Shown in pieces: positions 49,564 through 59,900 of a DNA stretch of 64,000 nt. Made by a program: the position numbers and the translations under genes. The stretch's first letter is position 1; each line of letters opens with the position of its first letter. Origin of the DNA: Streptomyces sp. NBC_00490 (lineage in GTDB: Bacteria; Actinomycetota; Actinomycetes; Streptomycetales; Streptomycetaceae). The DNA lies in assembly GCF_036013645.1 (NCBI RefSeq), contig NZ_CP107869.1, forward strand, positions 3,224,001 to 3,288,000, in the 5' to 3' direction. Under the pieces are notes generated by a model. That model had not been told where the DNA came from. It saw only the letters and a list, made by a program, of their open reading frames with translations, and searched no databases.

Positions 49564-50676
49564 ATGGAGAACGTACTCCGCCCCCTGATCGTGATCGGCG
49601 GCTCGGTTCTGCTCACGCTGGTCATCGGCTGGGCAACGGACCTGCTGCTGCGCAAAGCCGACGGACGGCACCACGAGACCCCGCTGTGGGGTCTGCTGCG
49701 CCGTGGCCGCATCCCCTACCAGCTGGTGATCTGCGCGGCCCTGCTCAGAGGGGCCTACGACGAGGCACGGCTGCTGCGGGAGCACCGCGTCGGCATCGGG
49801 CAGGCGCTGACGCTGACGCTGATCGGGGCGACGGCCTGGCTGGTGATCCGGATCGCGGCCGCGGTCGTCGAGACGACGTACACGCGCTACGCGCGCGCCA
49901 GCCGCGATCCCGCCCGGGTCCGCCGGGTACGCACCCAGGTGACACTGATCACACGAGTGGTCGCCGCGGTCGTCGGTGTGGTCGCGGTCGCCGCGATGCT
50001 GCTGACGTTCCCGCCGATGCGCGCGGCCGGCGCCTCACTGCTGGCCTCGGCCGGCATCCTCGGCATCGTCGCCGGTGTCGCGGCGCAGTCCACGCTGAGC
50101 AACATGTTCGCGGGGCTGCAGATCGCGTTCGGCGACATGGTGCGCATAGGAGACACGGTCGTGGTGGACGGCGAGTGGGGCACGGTCGAGGAGATCACGC
50201 TGACCTTCCTGACCGTGCGGACGTGGGACGAGCGCCGGATCACGATGCCCGTCTCCTACTTCACGTCCAAGCCGTTCGAGAACTGGTCGCGCGGCGGTGC
50301 CCAGATGACCGGCATCGTCTACTGGCACCTGGACCACTCGGCGCCGATGGAGGAGATGCGCGAGAAACTCCGCGACATCCTGCGCGAATGCCCCGCCTGG
50401 GACGGCCGCGCCTGCGACCTGACCGTGACGGACTCCACCCCGAACACCATGCAGGTGCGGGCCCTGGTGACCGCCAAGGACGCGGACGACATCTGGACGG
50501 TCCGGGTCACGGTCCGCGAGCGCATGATCCAGTGGCTCTCCGAGAAGCACCCGCACGCCCTCCCCCGCGTCAACACGGCGGACGCGTCCCTGCCCCCGGG
50601 CACCAACGGCAGCCGCCCGTCCACCCCGGACGGCGCCCCCCGCCGCGCCTACGAGCCCCCGCGGACAGGCCGCTGA
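49564..50676 (+). CDS. MscS-family mechanosensitive channel
   Basis: 370 residues. N-terminal helices (about 5–30, 50–65, 76–100, 125–150), the pore helix with GASLLASAGILGIVAGVAAQ, then the family signature STLSNMFAGLQIAFGDMVRI GDTVVV (continuous in the protein), GEWGTVEEITLTFLTVRTWD and RITMPVSYFTSKPFENWSR in the beta domain, and a vestibule plus Pro-rich tail. It should open on hypo-osmotic stress or transport small solutes. ATG at 49564. Confidence 0.92.
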   Translation: MENVLRPLIVIGGSVLLTLVIGWATDLLLRKADGRHHETPLWGLLRRGRIPYQLVICAALLRGAYDEARLLREHRVGIGQALTLTLIGATAWLVIRIAAAVVETTYTRYARASRDPARVRRVRTQVTLITRVVAAVVGVVAVAAMLLTFPPMRAAGASLLASAGILGIVAGVAAQSTLSNMFAGLQIAFGDMVRIGDTVVVDGEWGTVEEITLTFLTVRTWDERRITMPVSYFTSKPFENWSRGGAQMTGIVYWHLDHSAPMEEMREKLRDILRECPAWDGRACDLTVTDSTPNTMQVRALVTAKDADDIWTVRVTVRERMIQWLSEKHPHALPRVNTADASLPPGTNGSRPSTPDGAPRRAYEPPRTGR

Positions 50677-50683
50677 CGCCCAC

Positions 50684-50754
50684 TCACCTCGCAGATCGTG
50701 CAGGTCAACGCCCCCGCTCGGCACCCCCGTTGACCTGCACGATCTGCGAGGTGA
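50684..50754. terminator. Terminator made by an inverted copy of the SDR gene end
   Basis: 27-base perfect inverted repeat (TCACCTCGCAGATCGTGCAG then GTCAACG, and its complement) with a 17-base loop, between the converging MscS and SDR genes. One arm is the last codons of the SDR gene (HVTSQIVQVN); the other arm lies beyond its stop. Confidence 0.88.
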
Positions 50755-51445
50755 CGTGCCCGGCGCCCGGCGAGGCCAGCCAGTGCAGGGTGCCGGCGAC
50801 GTCCCCGGGTGTCCCGGCGCGACCGTTCGAGGTGTCGGCGACGAGCCGGGCGCGGCGGGCGGGGTCGATGGCCGGCCCGAAGAACTCGGTGTCCTCGATG
50901 TAGCCGGGCGCGACGACGTTCACGGTGATCCCGCGGGGTCCGAGCTCCCGGGCCAGGTCATGGGCGTACGGGTGCAGCCCGGCCTTGGCCGCCGCGTACG
51001 CCCCGCTGCCGGACCCCCGGTAGGCGGCGATGGAGCTGACGAACAGCACCCGCCCGCCGGGCTCGGCGAGCCGGTCCTTCAGGGCCTCGGTGAGCAGGGC
51101 CGCGGACAGCAGATTGAGCCGGAAGTTGACGGTCCAGGCATGGGCCACGGCGTCCAGCGGATCGTCGCCGGAGGCGGGCGGTTCGAGCTGCCCGGTCCCG
51201 CCCGCGCTGTGGACCAGCACATCCACGGTCCCCAGCTCCCGGGCGACGAACCCGGCGACCCCACGCACCTGCGCCGTGTCACTGAGATCCGCCGCGTACG
51301 TCAGCGCCCCCGGCACCCCGGCCTTCTCCAGCACCCCGGCCCGCCGACCGAGCAGCAGCGCCCGGTCCCCGTCCGCCGCGAAGGCCCGCGCCGCCGCGAG
51401 CCCGATCCCCGTACCGCCACCACTGATCACGATGTTGCGAGACAT
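50705..51445 (-). CDS. Short-chain dehydrogenase/reductase
   Basis: 246 residues, classical SDR. Cofactor motif ISGGGTGIGLAAARAF (TGxxxGxG type), VHSAGGTG, catalytic Ser in LFVSSIAAYRG, and YAAAK (Tyr/Lys). NADP preference is possible because LLLGRRAGVLE carries two Arg after strand two. The substrate is unknown. ATG at 51445; the 3' end is part of the terminator palindrome. Confidence 0.9.
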   Translation of the reverse strand: MSRNIVISGGGTGIGLAAARAFAADGDRALLLGRRAGVLEKAGVPGALTYAADLSDTAQVRGVAGFVARELGTVDVLVHSAGGTGQLEPPASGDDPLDAVAHAWTVNFRLNLLSAALLTEALKDRLAEPGGRVLFVSSIAAYRGSGSGAYAAAKAGLHPYAHDLARELGPRGITVNVVAPGYIEDTEFFGPAIDPARRARLVADTSNGRAGTPGDVAGTLHWLASPGAGHVTSQIVQVNGGAERGR

Positions 51446-51513
51446 GCCCCCACCCTAGGAAGGGCCGCCCGCACAGTCGTCGCCCTTTACACGACCGCCA
51501 TACGACGGACAGA

Positions 51514-53109
51514 TCACCGCAGGCTGCGCACGTCGAGGTGCCTCAGCACCCGGTCCACGACCTCGGGATCGGCCCCCGGCTCACTGCGCGCCGCCAGCAC
51601 CTCGTGCCGCGCGGCGCTCATCATCTCGCTCTGGATCCGCCGGATCCGCCTCAGTCGCTTCACCCGCTGCTCGTGCGCCTCCCGCCGCTCCTCGTCCCCC
51701 ATGTCCGGGCTGATCCGCACCCCGATCTCGAACGCCCGCCGCAGCAGCTGCTCGGTCAGCTCCTCCGACAGCTCCTCGACCTCCTCGATCTCCTTCAGCC
51801 GGCGCTTGGCCGCCTTGGCCGCCCGGACCGCCAGGGTCTTCTCGAACTCCTTCTCCCGCTCCGTGTCGGCCTTCACGCCGAGCTTCCTCACGAGCCAGGG
51901 CAGGGTCAGCCCCTGGAGCACGAGGGTCGCCATGATGACGCCGAACGCGATGAAGACGATCTCGTCCCGGTCGGGAAAGGCGGACCCGTCGTCGGTCTTC
52001 AGCGGGATCGCCAGGGCCAGCGCCACGGACGCCACCCCGCGCATCCCGGACCACCACATGACGACGGTCTCCCGCCAGGTCGTCGGGATCTCCTCGTCGT
52101 AGTCCTGCTTGGCGTGCAGCCGCTTGGCGACCCAGGTCGCGGGCAGCAGCCACAGCAGCCGTACGAGGACGACGACGCCCACGATCGCGGCCGCCCAGCC
52201 GAGCATCTCGCCCCACCGCCCGGACGCGGTCCGGATGGCGTTGTGCAGTTCGAGCCCGATCAGTCCGAAGGCCACGCCGGTGACCAGCGTGTCGACGATG
52301 TCCCAGAACGTGTGCCCGGCCAGCCGCGTGAGGACGTCGTCGGCGTCGGTGGCGTACTCGGCGAGGAAGAGGGCGGTGGTGAGCACCGCGAGCACCCCGG
52401 AGCCGTGCAGCTCCTCGGCCATCACATAGGAGGCGTACGGCACCAGGAGGGAGAGGCCGATCTGCAGGGTCGCGTCGTCGAGCACGTCCATGAGCTTGTT
52501 GGCGCCCCAGCCGAGGGCGAGGCCGACGACGAGGGCGACCACGGCGGACAGCACCAGGTCGAGACCGGCCCGCCAGGGCGAGAACGTGCCGCTGACGGCC
52601 GCGGCGATCGCCACGTGGTACAGCACGATCGCCGTCACGTCGTTGAAGAGCCCCTCGCCCTCCAGGATCGACACCAGTCGGCGCGGCAACCCGAGCTGCC
52701 CGGCGACGGCGGTCGCCGCGACCGGGTCGGGCGGTGCGACCAGCGCCCCGAGGGCCACGGCCGCGGCGATCGGCAGGCCCGGCACGATCGCGCCCGCGAC
52801 GACGGCCACACACAGGGTGGTGACGAACACCAGCGCCACGGCGAGCAGGAAGATCGGTCTGATGTTGGCCGCGAACTGCCGCCAGGACGTCCTCCGTACG
52901 GCGGCGTAGAGCAGCGGCGGCAGCAGGAGCGGCAGGATCAGCTCCGGCGAGATCTCGACGTTGGGCACGAAGTCGAGCAGCGCGAGGACTATCCCGAGCA
53001 GGGTCATCAGCACCGGAGCCGGCAACCCGACCCGGTCGCCGACCGGGACGCTCACCACGGCCCCGAGCAACAGCACGAACAGCAGGGCCAACTGATCCAC
53101 GGTCAGCAC
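51514..53109 (-). CDS. Na+/H+ antiporter, CPA1 family
   Basis: 531 residues with about 12 transmembrane helices (residues 5–410). LGALVAPPDPVAATAVAGQL and LEGEGLFNDVTAIVLYHVA (FND ion-binding motif) are the CPA1 signatures. The cytosolic tail (about 415–531) is long, charged and coiled-coil-like (AKRRLKEIEEVEELSEELT). It exchanges Na+ (or K+) for protons at the membrane. ATG at 53109. Confidence 0.93.
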   Translation of the reverse strand: MLTVDQLALLFVLLLGAVVSVPVGDRVGLPAPVLMTLLGIVLALLDFVPNVEISPELILPLLLPPLLYAAVRRTSWRQFAANIRPIFLLAVALVFVTTLCVAVVAGAIVPGLPIAAAVALGALVAPPDPVAATAVAGQLGLPRRLVSILEGEGLFNDVTAIVLYHVAIAAAVSGTFSPWRAGLDLVLSAVVALVVGLALGWGANKLMDVLDDATLQIGLSLLVPYASYVMAEELHGSGVLAVLTTALFLAEYATDADDVLTRLAGHTFWDIVDTLVTGVAFGLIGLELHNAIRTASGRWGEMLGWAAAIVGVVVLVRLLWLLPATWVAKRLHAKQDYDEEIPTTWRETVVMWWSGMRGVASVALALAIPLKTDDGSAFPDRDEIVFIAFGVIMATLVLQGLTLPWLVRKLGVKADTEREKEFEKTLAVRAAKAAKRRLKEIEEVEELSEELTEQLLRRAFEIGVRISPDMGDEERREAHEQRVKRLRRIRRIQSEMMSAARHEVLAARSEPGADPEVVDRVLRHLDVRSLR

Positions 53110-53209
53110 TCCGATGAGCTCTGGACGTTCGGACGACAGACCTCAAGCCTGCCACGCCCCGGTTCCCACCAGCGCTTTCGGCACCCTGTGTCACCGGGCA
53201 CACCCCGCG

Positions 53210-53680
53210 CTACAGAGCGCGCCGCATCCCCTGGTGCGCCATCCCCGCCTCCAGGTACTCCGGCCCGTAGGCCTCGTACCCCAGCCGCTCGTAGAACCCC
53301 AGCGCATGCGTCTGCGCGTGCAGATCCACCGCCGCCAGCCCCAGCGCGCGTGCCGCGTCCTCGATGGCCCGCACCAGCGCGACCCCGATCCCCAGTCCGC
53401 GCGCCTCCTGGGTGACGCCGAGCCGCCCGAGCGACCCCAGCGTCAGGTCACCGCCGACCTTCTCCGCGGCCGCGGAACCGTACAGCAGCCGCCCGGTGCC
53501 CAGCGGCACCCCGTCCTCCCGCACGGCCAGCACATGCACCGCCACGGCGTCGTACGCGTCGTACTCCAGGTCCTCCGGCACTCCCTGCTCGGCGACGAAG
53601 ACCTCCTTGCGCACCGCAAAGCACTGCTCGCGGTCGGCGCGGTCCTCGGCGACCCGGACCGCGTACGACGGCAGGCTCAT
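53210..53680 (-). CDS. GNAT-family N-acetyltransferase
   Basis: 156 residues. [25 protein letters not shown] N-terminus, [20 protein letters not shown] (acetyl-CoA loop RxxGxG) and [20 protein letters not shown] are typical of the ElaA/YjcF-like GNATs. The ATG at 53680 overlaps the stop of the pseudouridine synthase gene (ATGA), so the two are coupled. The acceptor is unknown. Confidence 0.9.
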   Translation of the reverse strand: MSLPSYAVRVAEDRADREQCFAVRKEVFVAEQGVPEDLEYDAYDAVAVHVLAVREDGVPLGTGRLLYGSAAAEKVGGDLTLGSLGRLGVTQEARGLGIGVALVRAIEDAARALGLAAVDLHAQTHALGFYERLGYEAYGPEYLEAGMAHQGMRRAL

Positions 53681-54621
53681 CCGTACGTCTCCTCGCGGAC
53701 CTGGTCCAGGGCCTTCTGCAGGTCGGCCGGGTAGTCGCTCTCGAACTCGACCCACTGTCCGTCCCCGGGGTGCTCGAAGCCGAGGCGGACGGCGTGCAGC
53801 CACTGGCGGGACAGGTGCAGCCGCTTGGCGAGGGTCGGGTCGGCGCCGTAGGTCAGGTCGCCGACGCAGGGGTGGCGGTGGGCGGCCATGTGGACGCGGA
53901 TCTGGTGGGTGCGGCCGGTCTCCAGCTTCACGTCGAGCAGGGAGGCCGCGCGGAACGCCTCGATGAGGTCGTAGTGGGTGACCGACGGCTTGCCCTCGGC
54001 CGTGACCGCCCACTTGTAGTCGTGCTGGGGGTGGCGGCCGATGGGCGCGTCGATGGTGCCGCTGGTCGGGTCCGGGTGACCCTGCACGAGCGTGTGGTAG
54101 CGCTTGTCGACCGTGCGCTCCTTGAACTGGCGCTTGAGCGAGGTGTACGCCCGCTCCGACTTGGCGACCGTCATGAGGCCGGAGGTGCCGACGTCCAGCC
54201 GGTGCACGATGCCCTGGCGCTCGGCGGCGCCGGAGGTCGAGATCCGGTAGCCGGCCGCGGCGAGACCGCCGATGACGGTCGGCCCGCTCCAGCCCGGCGA
54301 GGGGTGCGCGGCGACGCCGACGGGCTTGACGATCACGACCACGTCGTCGTCGTCGTGCACGATCTCCATGCCCTCGACGGGCTCGGCGACGATCTGCACG
54401 GGCGCCGGCGCCTGCGGCATCTCCACCTCGAGCCAGGCGCCGCCGTGGACCCGCTCGGACTTCCCTACCACCGACCCGTCGACCGTGACCTTCCCCGCGG
54501 CGGCGAGCTCCGCGGCCTTGGTACGGGAGAAGCCGAGCATGCGGGAGATGGCGGCGTCGACACGCTCGCCCTCCAGGCCGTCGGGCACGGGCAGGGTACG
54601 GATCTCGGGAATCGGGCTCAC
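53677..54621 (-). CDS. RluA/RluD-family 23S rRNA pseudouridine synthase
   Basis: 314 residues. The N-terminal S4 RNA-binding domain ([20 protein letters not shown]) is followed by the synthase domain with catalytic Asp in [15 protein letters not shown] and the end motif [18 protein letters not shown]. By similarity it modifies 23S rRNA helix 69 like RluD. GTG start at 54621. It lies downstream of lspA with 77 bases between, as in many actinobacteria. Confidence 0.92.
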   Translation of the reverse strand: MSPIPEIRTLPVPDGLEGERVDAAISRMLGFSRTKAAELAAAGKVTVDGSVVGKSERVHGGAWLEVEMPQAPAPVQIVAEPVEGMEIVHDDDDVVVIVKPVGVAAHPSPGWSGPTVIGGLAAAGYRISTSGAAERQGIVHRLDVGTSGLMTVAKSERAYTSLKRQFKERTVDKRYHTLVQGHPDPTSGTIDAPIGRHPQHDYKWAVTAEGKPSVTHYDLIEAFRAASLLDVKLETGRTHQIRVHMAAHRHPCVGDLTYGADPTLAKRLHLSRQWLHAVRLGFEHPGDGQWVEFESDYPADLQKALDQVREETYG

Positions 54622-54698
54622 CCGACGAGTATGCAGGACAGCGCCGACGGCCCCGACGCGAGCCTGTGGAAAACCCTCGGCCGGGACCCCTCGACCCC

Positions 54699-55298
54699 TC
54701 AGTCCTTGTGGACGGTCCCGTCCGGGTCGAGACCCTTGAAGGACAGCAGCACGATCAGGATGCCGCCGCACACGATCGCCGAGTCGGCCAGGTTGAACAC
54801 CGCGAAGTGCTTGGGCGCGATGAAGTCCACGACCGCGCCCTCGAAGACGCCGGGCGAGCGGAAGATCCGGTCCGTGAGGTTGCCGAGCGCACCGCCCAGC
54901 AGCATGCCCAGCGCAATGGCCCAGGGCAGGCTGTAGAGCTTGCGGGCGAGCCGGGCGATCACCACGATCACGGCGGCCGCGATCACCGTGAAGATCACGG
55001 TGAAGGCCTCGCCGAAGCCGAAGGCCGCGCCCGCGTTGCGGATCGCCTCGAACTTCAGCCAGTCCCCGATGATCTCGATCGGCGCGTGGTGCTCCAGCTT
55101 GGCGACCACGATCATCTTGCTGACCAGGTCGAGGGCGTACGCGAACGTGGCGACCGCGAACAGCACGGCGATCCGCCGCTTCCCCCGGGGCCGCGCCTCG
55201 GCGCCCGCCTGCCCCTCCGCACCGGACGACTGCTCCGGCTCGGTCTCCGCCCCCTCCGGGGAGTCCGGCGTACCGATGATGCGCTCCGCCTCTGCCAC
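54699..55298 (-). CDS. lspA: Lipoprotein signal peptidase II
   Basis: Cleaves the signal peptide of diacylated prolipoproteins at the membrane. 199 residues with a 40-residue acidic/Gly-rich N-terminal extension, then four transmembrane helices. Catalytic Asp residues are in [11 protein letters not shown] and [16 protein letters not shown], and [10 protein letters not shown] is typical. GTG start at 55298. It works after Lgt (13192). Confidence 0.96.
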   Translation of the reverse strand: MAEAERIIGTPDSPEGAETEPEQSSGAEGQAGAEARPRGKRRIAVLFAVATFAYALDLVSKMIVVAKLEHHAPIEIIGDWLKFEAIRNAGAAFGFGEAFTVIFTVIAAAVIVVIARLARKLYSLPWAIALGMLLGGALGNLTDRIFRSPGVFEGAVVDFIAPKHFAVFNLADSAIVCGGILIVLLSFKGLDPDGTVHKD

Positions 55299-55359
55299 GT
55301 GTGTCCCTCGACCTAGGTACCTGACTGACGACGAGGGTACGGCACGCCCCTCCGCACCC

Positions 55360-56316
55360 TCAGTACCGGCGTTCCTGCTTCTGCTTGCACTCCACGCAGA
55401 GCGTGGCGCGCGGGAATGCCTGCATACGCGCCTTGCCGATGGCGTTGCCGCAGTTCTCGCACAGGCCGTAGGTGCCCGCGTCGAGCCGCTCCAGGGCGCG
55501 CTCGGTCTGGATCAGCATCTCGCGCGCGTTGGCCGCGAGGGCCATCTCGTGCTCGCGCGTGATGTTCTTCGTGCCGGTATCGGCGTCGTCGTCGCCCGCG
55601 CCGTCCCCGGAGTCCCGCATCAGGCCCACCAGGGACTGCTCGGACGTCGTGATCTCGGCGCTCAGCCGCAGCGCCTCGGACTGCAACTCGGTACGCGCCT
55701 CCTGGACCTCCTCCGGCGTCCAGGGGTCCTCGCCGGGGCGGACCGCGAGCTCGCCCGGCTCCACCGCCGCGGCGAGGCGTGCCTTGGGGACGGCGGTCTG
55801 GTCCGCCGTGGCCGTGCCAGGAGTCTTCTTCGCAACCACCGTCGTGGCTCCCGTCTGCTTCGCGGCCTGCGCCGCGCCCGCCTTCTCGGCCGTGCTCTTG
55901 CCGGCCGCACTCTTCGTGGAGGTGCTCTTCGCGACAGCGGTCTTCTTGGCTGCCGTCTTCTTCGCCGCCGTCTTCTTGGCAGTCGCCTTCTTGGCCGCCG
56001 ATTTCCTGGCCGCCGTCTTCTTCGCGGCGGCCTTCTTGGCCGCCGGTCTCTCGGACCCCTCCTCCTCGACGGCCTCCCGCGCGGGAGCCGCCTTGGACGC
56101 CGTGGCCTTCTTGGCCGCGGTCTTCTTCGCGGGGCTCTTGGCCGCCGCCTTCCTCGCGGCGCCGGCCACCGTCTTCACGGCCTTGGCGGCACGCCCCTCG
56201 GCACCCCCCTGTGCGCTCTTCTTCCCACCCACGTCCTTGGCCGCACCATCGGAGGCCTTGGCAGCCCCCGAACTGCCCGACGCCGACTGCTGTACGGCGG
56301 TCTTCTTCGCCACCAT
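55360..56316 (-). CDS. DksA/TraR zinc-finger protein with histone-H1-like Lys/Ala region
   Basis: 318 residues in two parts. Residues 1–190 are Lys/Ala-rich with [11 protein letters not shown] repeats, like histone H1 tails. From about 200 a coiled coil ([20 protein letters not shown]) leads to the TraR/DksA C4 zinc finger: [12 protein letters not shown] … [14 protein letters not shown]. The S. coelicolor counterpart (SCO2075) has, as I recall, been found with the nucleoid. It may link chromosome packing with RNA polymerase control. ATG at 56316. The gene lies between lspA and the ileS leader. Confidence 0.88.
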   Translation of the reverse strand: MVAKKTAVQQSASGSSGAAKASDGAAKDVGGKKSAQGGAEGRAAKAVKTVAGAARKAAAKSPAKKTAAKKATASKAAPAREAVEEEGSERPAAKKAAAKKTAARKSAAKKATAKKTAAKKTAAKKTAVAKSTSTKSAAGKSTAEKAGAAQAAKQTGATTVVAKKTPGTATADQTAVPKARLAAAVEPGELAVRPGEDPWTPEEVQEARTELQSEALRLSAEITTSEQSLVGLMRDSGDGAGDDDADTGTKNITREHEMALAANAREMLIQTERALERLDAGTYGLCENCGNAIGKARMQAFPRATLCVECKQKQERRY

Positions 56317-56611
56317 GGCCGCGGCCCCTTCACATATTGTGATCTTGCACGCGAATCGTGCTGGGACGATAAATCGACTCGAGTCCCACGGCAACGGGGC
56401 ACACCGCCCGATTCGCCCGGCTCGCGCTGGGGCGCGCCGAACCTGCATGCGTTGTGCCCAGCTCCCCGCCGGGTAATCCGCCGTGCCGTGCGTCCCAGAA
56501 TCCGAACACGCGTACCGCTCCATTCGGGTCACTCCCCGCCGCGAGACGCCCATGTCCCCCGGCCCCCAAAAACCGGTCGGCCGCTGTCCGTGCGGCCCCG
56601 TACACTGGGCG
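56317..56611. other. Divergent promoter region between the DksA-type gene and ileS
   Basis: 295 bases without a gene, containing both promoters. TACACT at 56601–56606 is a good -10 for the ileS leader transcript, with a start expected near 56612; the -35 is not obvious. AT-rich bases just before the DksA-type start (CACATATTGTGATC near 56332) mark its promoter side. I see no other structure. Confidence 0.55.
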
Positions 56612-56906
56612 GAGCGAAAAGCTTGGATGGGGACGAGTAGCGGCGTACGCAGCCCAGAGCGACCCGGGGACGGTGGAAGCCCGGGGGCGAGCGCGACGTG
56701 AAGATCACCCCGGAGCCGCCGGAAGAAGCCCCACGCGGGGTGGTAGACCCGGCATCGCGACCCCAATGAGGGGGCTCATCGGTGCGGAAGACGCACCGGG
56801 GAGCCAAGGAGGGTGGTACCGCGGGAGCGCGCCGAAACCGGCGTACACAAGACAGCTCTCGTCCCTCCGGACGGAAGGCAGCAAGTCCGCCGGAGGAAGC
56901 TCGCTG
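56612..56906 (+). promoter_or_regulatory. T-box leader (tRNA-Ile sensing) of ileS
   Basis: The T-box core AGGAGGGTGGTACCGCGGG is at 56807–56825, with TGGT (56814–56817) able to pair with the ACCA end of uncharged tRNA-Ile. The leader starts with GATGGGGACGAGTAG (stem I base), and an ATC codon at 56704–56706 in GAAGATCACC is the likely specifier. CCTCCGG at 56864–56870 can pair either with GGAGGG of the T-box or with CCGGAGG (56890–56896), which contains the ileS Shine-Dalgarno. That points to control of translation, not of termination. No U-tract terminator is present. Confidence 0.92.
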
Positions 56907-59900
56907 ATGACATCGCCTACGTACCGCCAGGTGCCCGCCCAGGTCGACCTGCCCGCCCTCGAGCACGCCGTGCTCGAGTTCTGGCGCGAGCAGAAGATCT
57001 TCGCCAAGAGCCTGGAGCAGTCCGAGGGCCGCCCCGAGTGGGTGTTCTACGAGGGCCCGCCCACCGCCAACGGCATGCCCGGCGCCCACCACATCGAGGC
57101 GCGCGTCTTCAAGGACGTCTTCCCCCGCTTCCGCACCATGCGCGGCTACCACGTGGCCCGCAAGGCCGGCTGGGACTGCCACGGCCTCCCGGTGGAGCTC
57201 GCGGTGGAGAAGGAGCTCGGCTTCTCCGGCAAGCAGGACATCGAGGCGTACGGCATCGCGGAGTTCAACGCCAGGTGCCGCGACTCCGTGCTGCGCCACA
57301 CCGACGCCTTCTCCGAGCTGACGACCCGCATGGGCTACTGGGTCGACCTCGACGACGCCTACGTCACGATGGACCCCGAGTACATCGAGTCCGTCTGGTG
57401 GTCGCTCAAGGAGATCTTCAACAAGGGCCTGCTGGTCCAGGACCACCGCGTCGCCCCCTGGTGCCCCCGCTGCGGCACCGGCCTTTCCGACCACGAGCTG
57501 GCGCAGGGCTACGAGACGGTCGTCGACCCGTCCGTGTACGTCCGTTTCCCGCTCACCTCCGGTCCGCTCGCCGGTGAGGCCGCGCTCCTGGTGTGGACGA
57601 CCACGCCCTGGACGCTGGTCTCCAACACCGCGGTCGCCGCCCATCCCGAGGTCACCTACGTCGTGGTGAGCGACGGCCAGGAGAAGCTCGTCGTCGCCGA
57701 GCCGCTCGTCGCCAAGTCGCTCGGCGAGGGCTGGGAGACCACCGGCCAGTCCTTCACCGGCGCCGAGATGGAGCGCTGGACCTATCAACGTCCGTTCGAG
57801 CTCGTGGAGTTCCCGGAAGCGGCGCATTTCGTCGTCAACGCCGAGTACGTCACGACCGAGGACGGTACGGGCCTGGTCCATCAGTCCCCGGCCTTCGGTG
57901 AGGACGACCTCAAGGTCTGCCGCGCGTACGGCCTGCCCGTGGTGAACCCCGTCCGCCCCGACGGCACCTTCGAGGAGGACGTCCCCCTGGTCGGTGGCGT
58001 CTTCTTCAAGAAGGCGGACGAAAAGCTCACCGCGGACCTCCAGCAGCGCGGCCTCCTCTTCAAGCACATCCCGTACGAGCACAGCTACCCGCACTGCTGG
58101 CGCTGCCACACCGCGCTCCTCTACTACGCGCAGCCGTCCTGGTACATCCGCACCACCGAGGTCAAGAACCGTCTCCTCCAGGAGAACGAGAAGACCAACT
58201 GGTTCCCCGACACGGTCAAGCACGGCCGCTTCGGCGACTGGCTGCAGAACAACATCGACTGGGCGCTGTCCCGCAACCGCTACTGGGGCACCCCGCTGCC
58301 GATCTGGCGCTGCGAGGACGACCACCTGACCGTGGTCGGCTCCCGCGCGGAGCTCACCGGGCTGACGGGCACGGACCAGTCGGGCCTGGACCCGCACCGC
58401 CCGTTCATCGACGACGTCACCTTCGACTGCCCGCAGTGCGCGAAGACGGCCACGCGCGTGCCGGAGGTCATCGACGCCTGGTACGACTCGGGTTCGATGC
58501 CGTTCGCGCAGTGGGGCTACCCGTACAAGAACAAGGAGTTGTTCGAGAGCCGGTACCCGGCGCAGTTCATCTCCGAGGCCATCGACCAGACGCGCGGCTG
58601 GTTCTACACCCTCATGGCGATCGGCACCCTGGTCTTCGACAAGTCCTCGTACGAGAACGTCGTGTGCCTCGGCCACATCCTCGCCGAGGACGGCCGCAAG
58701 ATGTCCAAGCACCTGGGCAACATCCTGCAGCCGATCCCGCTGATGGACCAGCACGGCGCGGACGCGGTGCGCTGGTTCATGGCGGCCGGCGGTTCCCCGT
58801 GGGCGGCCCGCCGCGTGGGCCACGGCACCATCCAGGAGGTCGTCCGCAAGACGCTCCTGACGTACTGGAACACGGTCGCCTTCCAGGCCCTGTACGCGCG
58901 CACGTCGAACTGGGCGCCGTCCGCGGCCGACCCGGCCCCGGCCGACCGCCCGATCCTGGACCGCTGGCTGCTGTCCGAACTCCACGCGCTCACCGACCAG
59001 GTGACGCAGGCTCTGGAGGCCTACGACACCCAGCGCGCCGGCAAGCTGCTGTCCGCGTTCGTCGACGACCTGTCCAACTGGTACGTCCGCCGCTCCCGTC
59101 GCCGCTTCTGGCAGGGCGACAAGGCCGCGCTGCGCACGCTGCACGAGGTCGTCGAGACGGTGACGAAGCTGATGGCCCCGCTGACCCCGTTCATCACCGA
59201 GCGGGTCTGGCAGGACCTGGTGGTTCCGGTCTCCCCGGGCGCCCCGGAGTCGGTGCACCTGGCGTCCTGGCCGGAGGCGGACATCGACGCCATCGACCCG
59301 GAGCTGTCGAAGCAGATGGTCCTGGTGCGCCGGCTCGTGGAGCTGGGCCGGGCCACGCGCGCGGAGTCGGGCGTGAAGACCCGCCAGCCGCTGTCCCGTG
59401 CGCTCATCGCCGCGACCGGCTTCGACGCCCTCGACCGTGAACTGCACGCGCAGATCACGGAGGAGCTGAACGTCGAGGCGCTGGCGTCGCTGAGCGAGGT
59501 CGGCGGCAGCCTGGTGGACACCACCGCCAAGGCCAACTTCCGCGCCCTGGGCAAGCGTTTCGGCAAGCGCGTCCAGGACGTGGCGAAGGCCGTCGCGAAC
59601 GCCGACGCGGCCGGCCTGTCCCTCGCCCTGCGCGAGGGCACGGCGTCGGTCGAGGTCGACGGCGAGACGATCACCCTGGCCCCGGACGAGGTGATCATCA
59701 CGGAGACCCCGCGCGAGGGCTGGTCGGTGGCGTCCGACTCGGGTGCGACGGTCGCTCTCGACCTGGAGATCACCGAGGAGCTGCGGCAGGCGGGCCTGGC
59801 CCGTGACGCGATCCGTCTGATCCAGGAGGCCCGCAAGAACAGCGGCCTCGACGTGGCCGACCGCATCGCGCTGCGCTGGACGTCCACGGACCCGGCGGTG

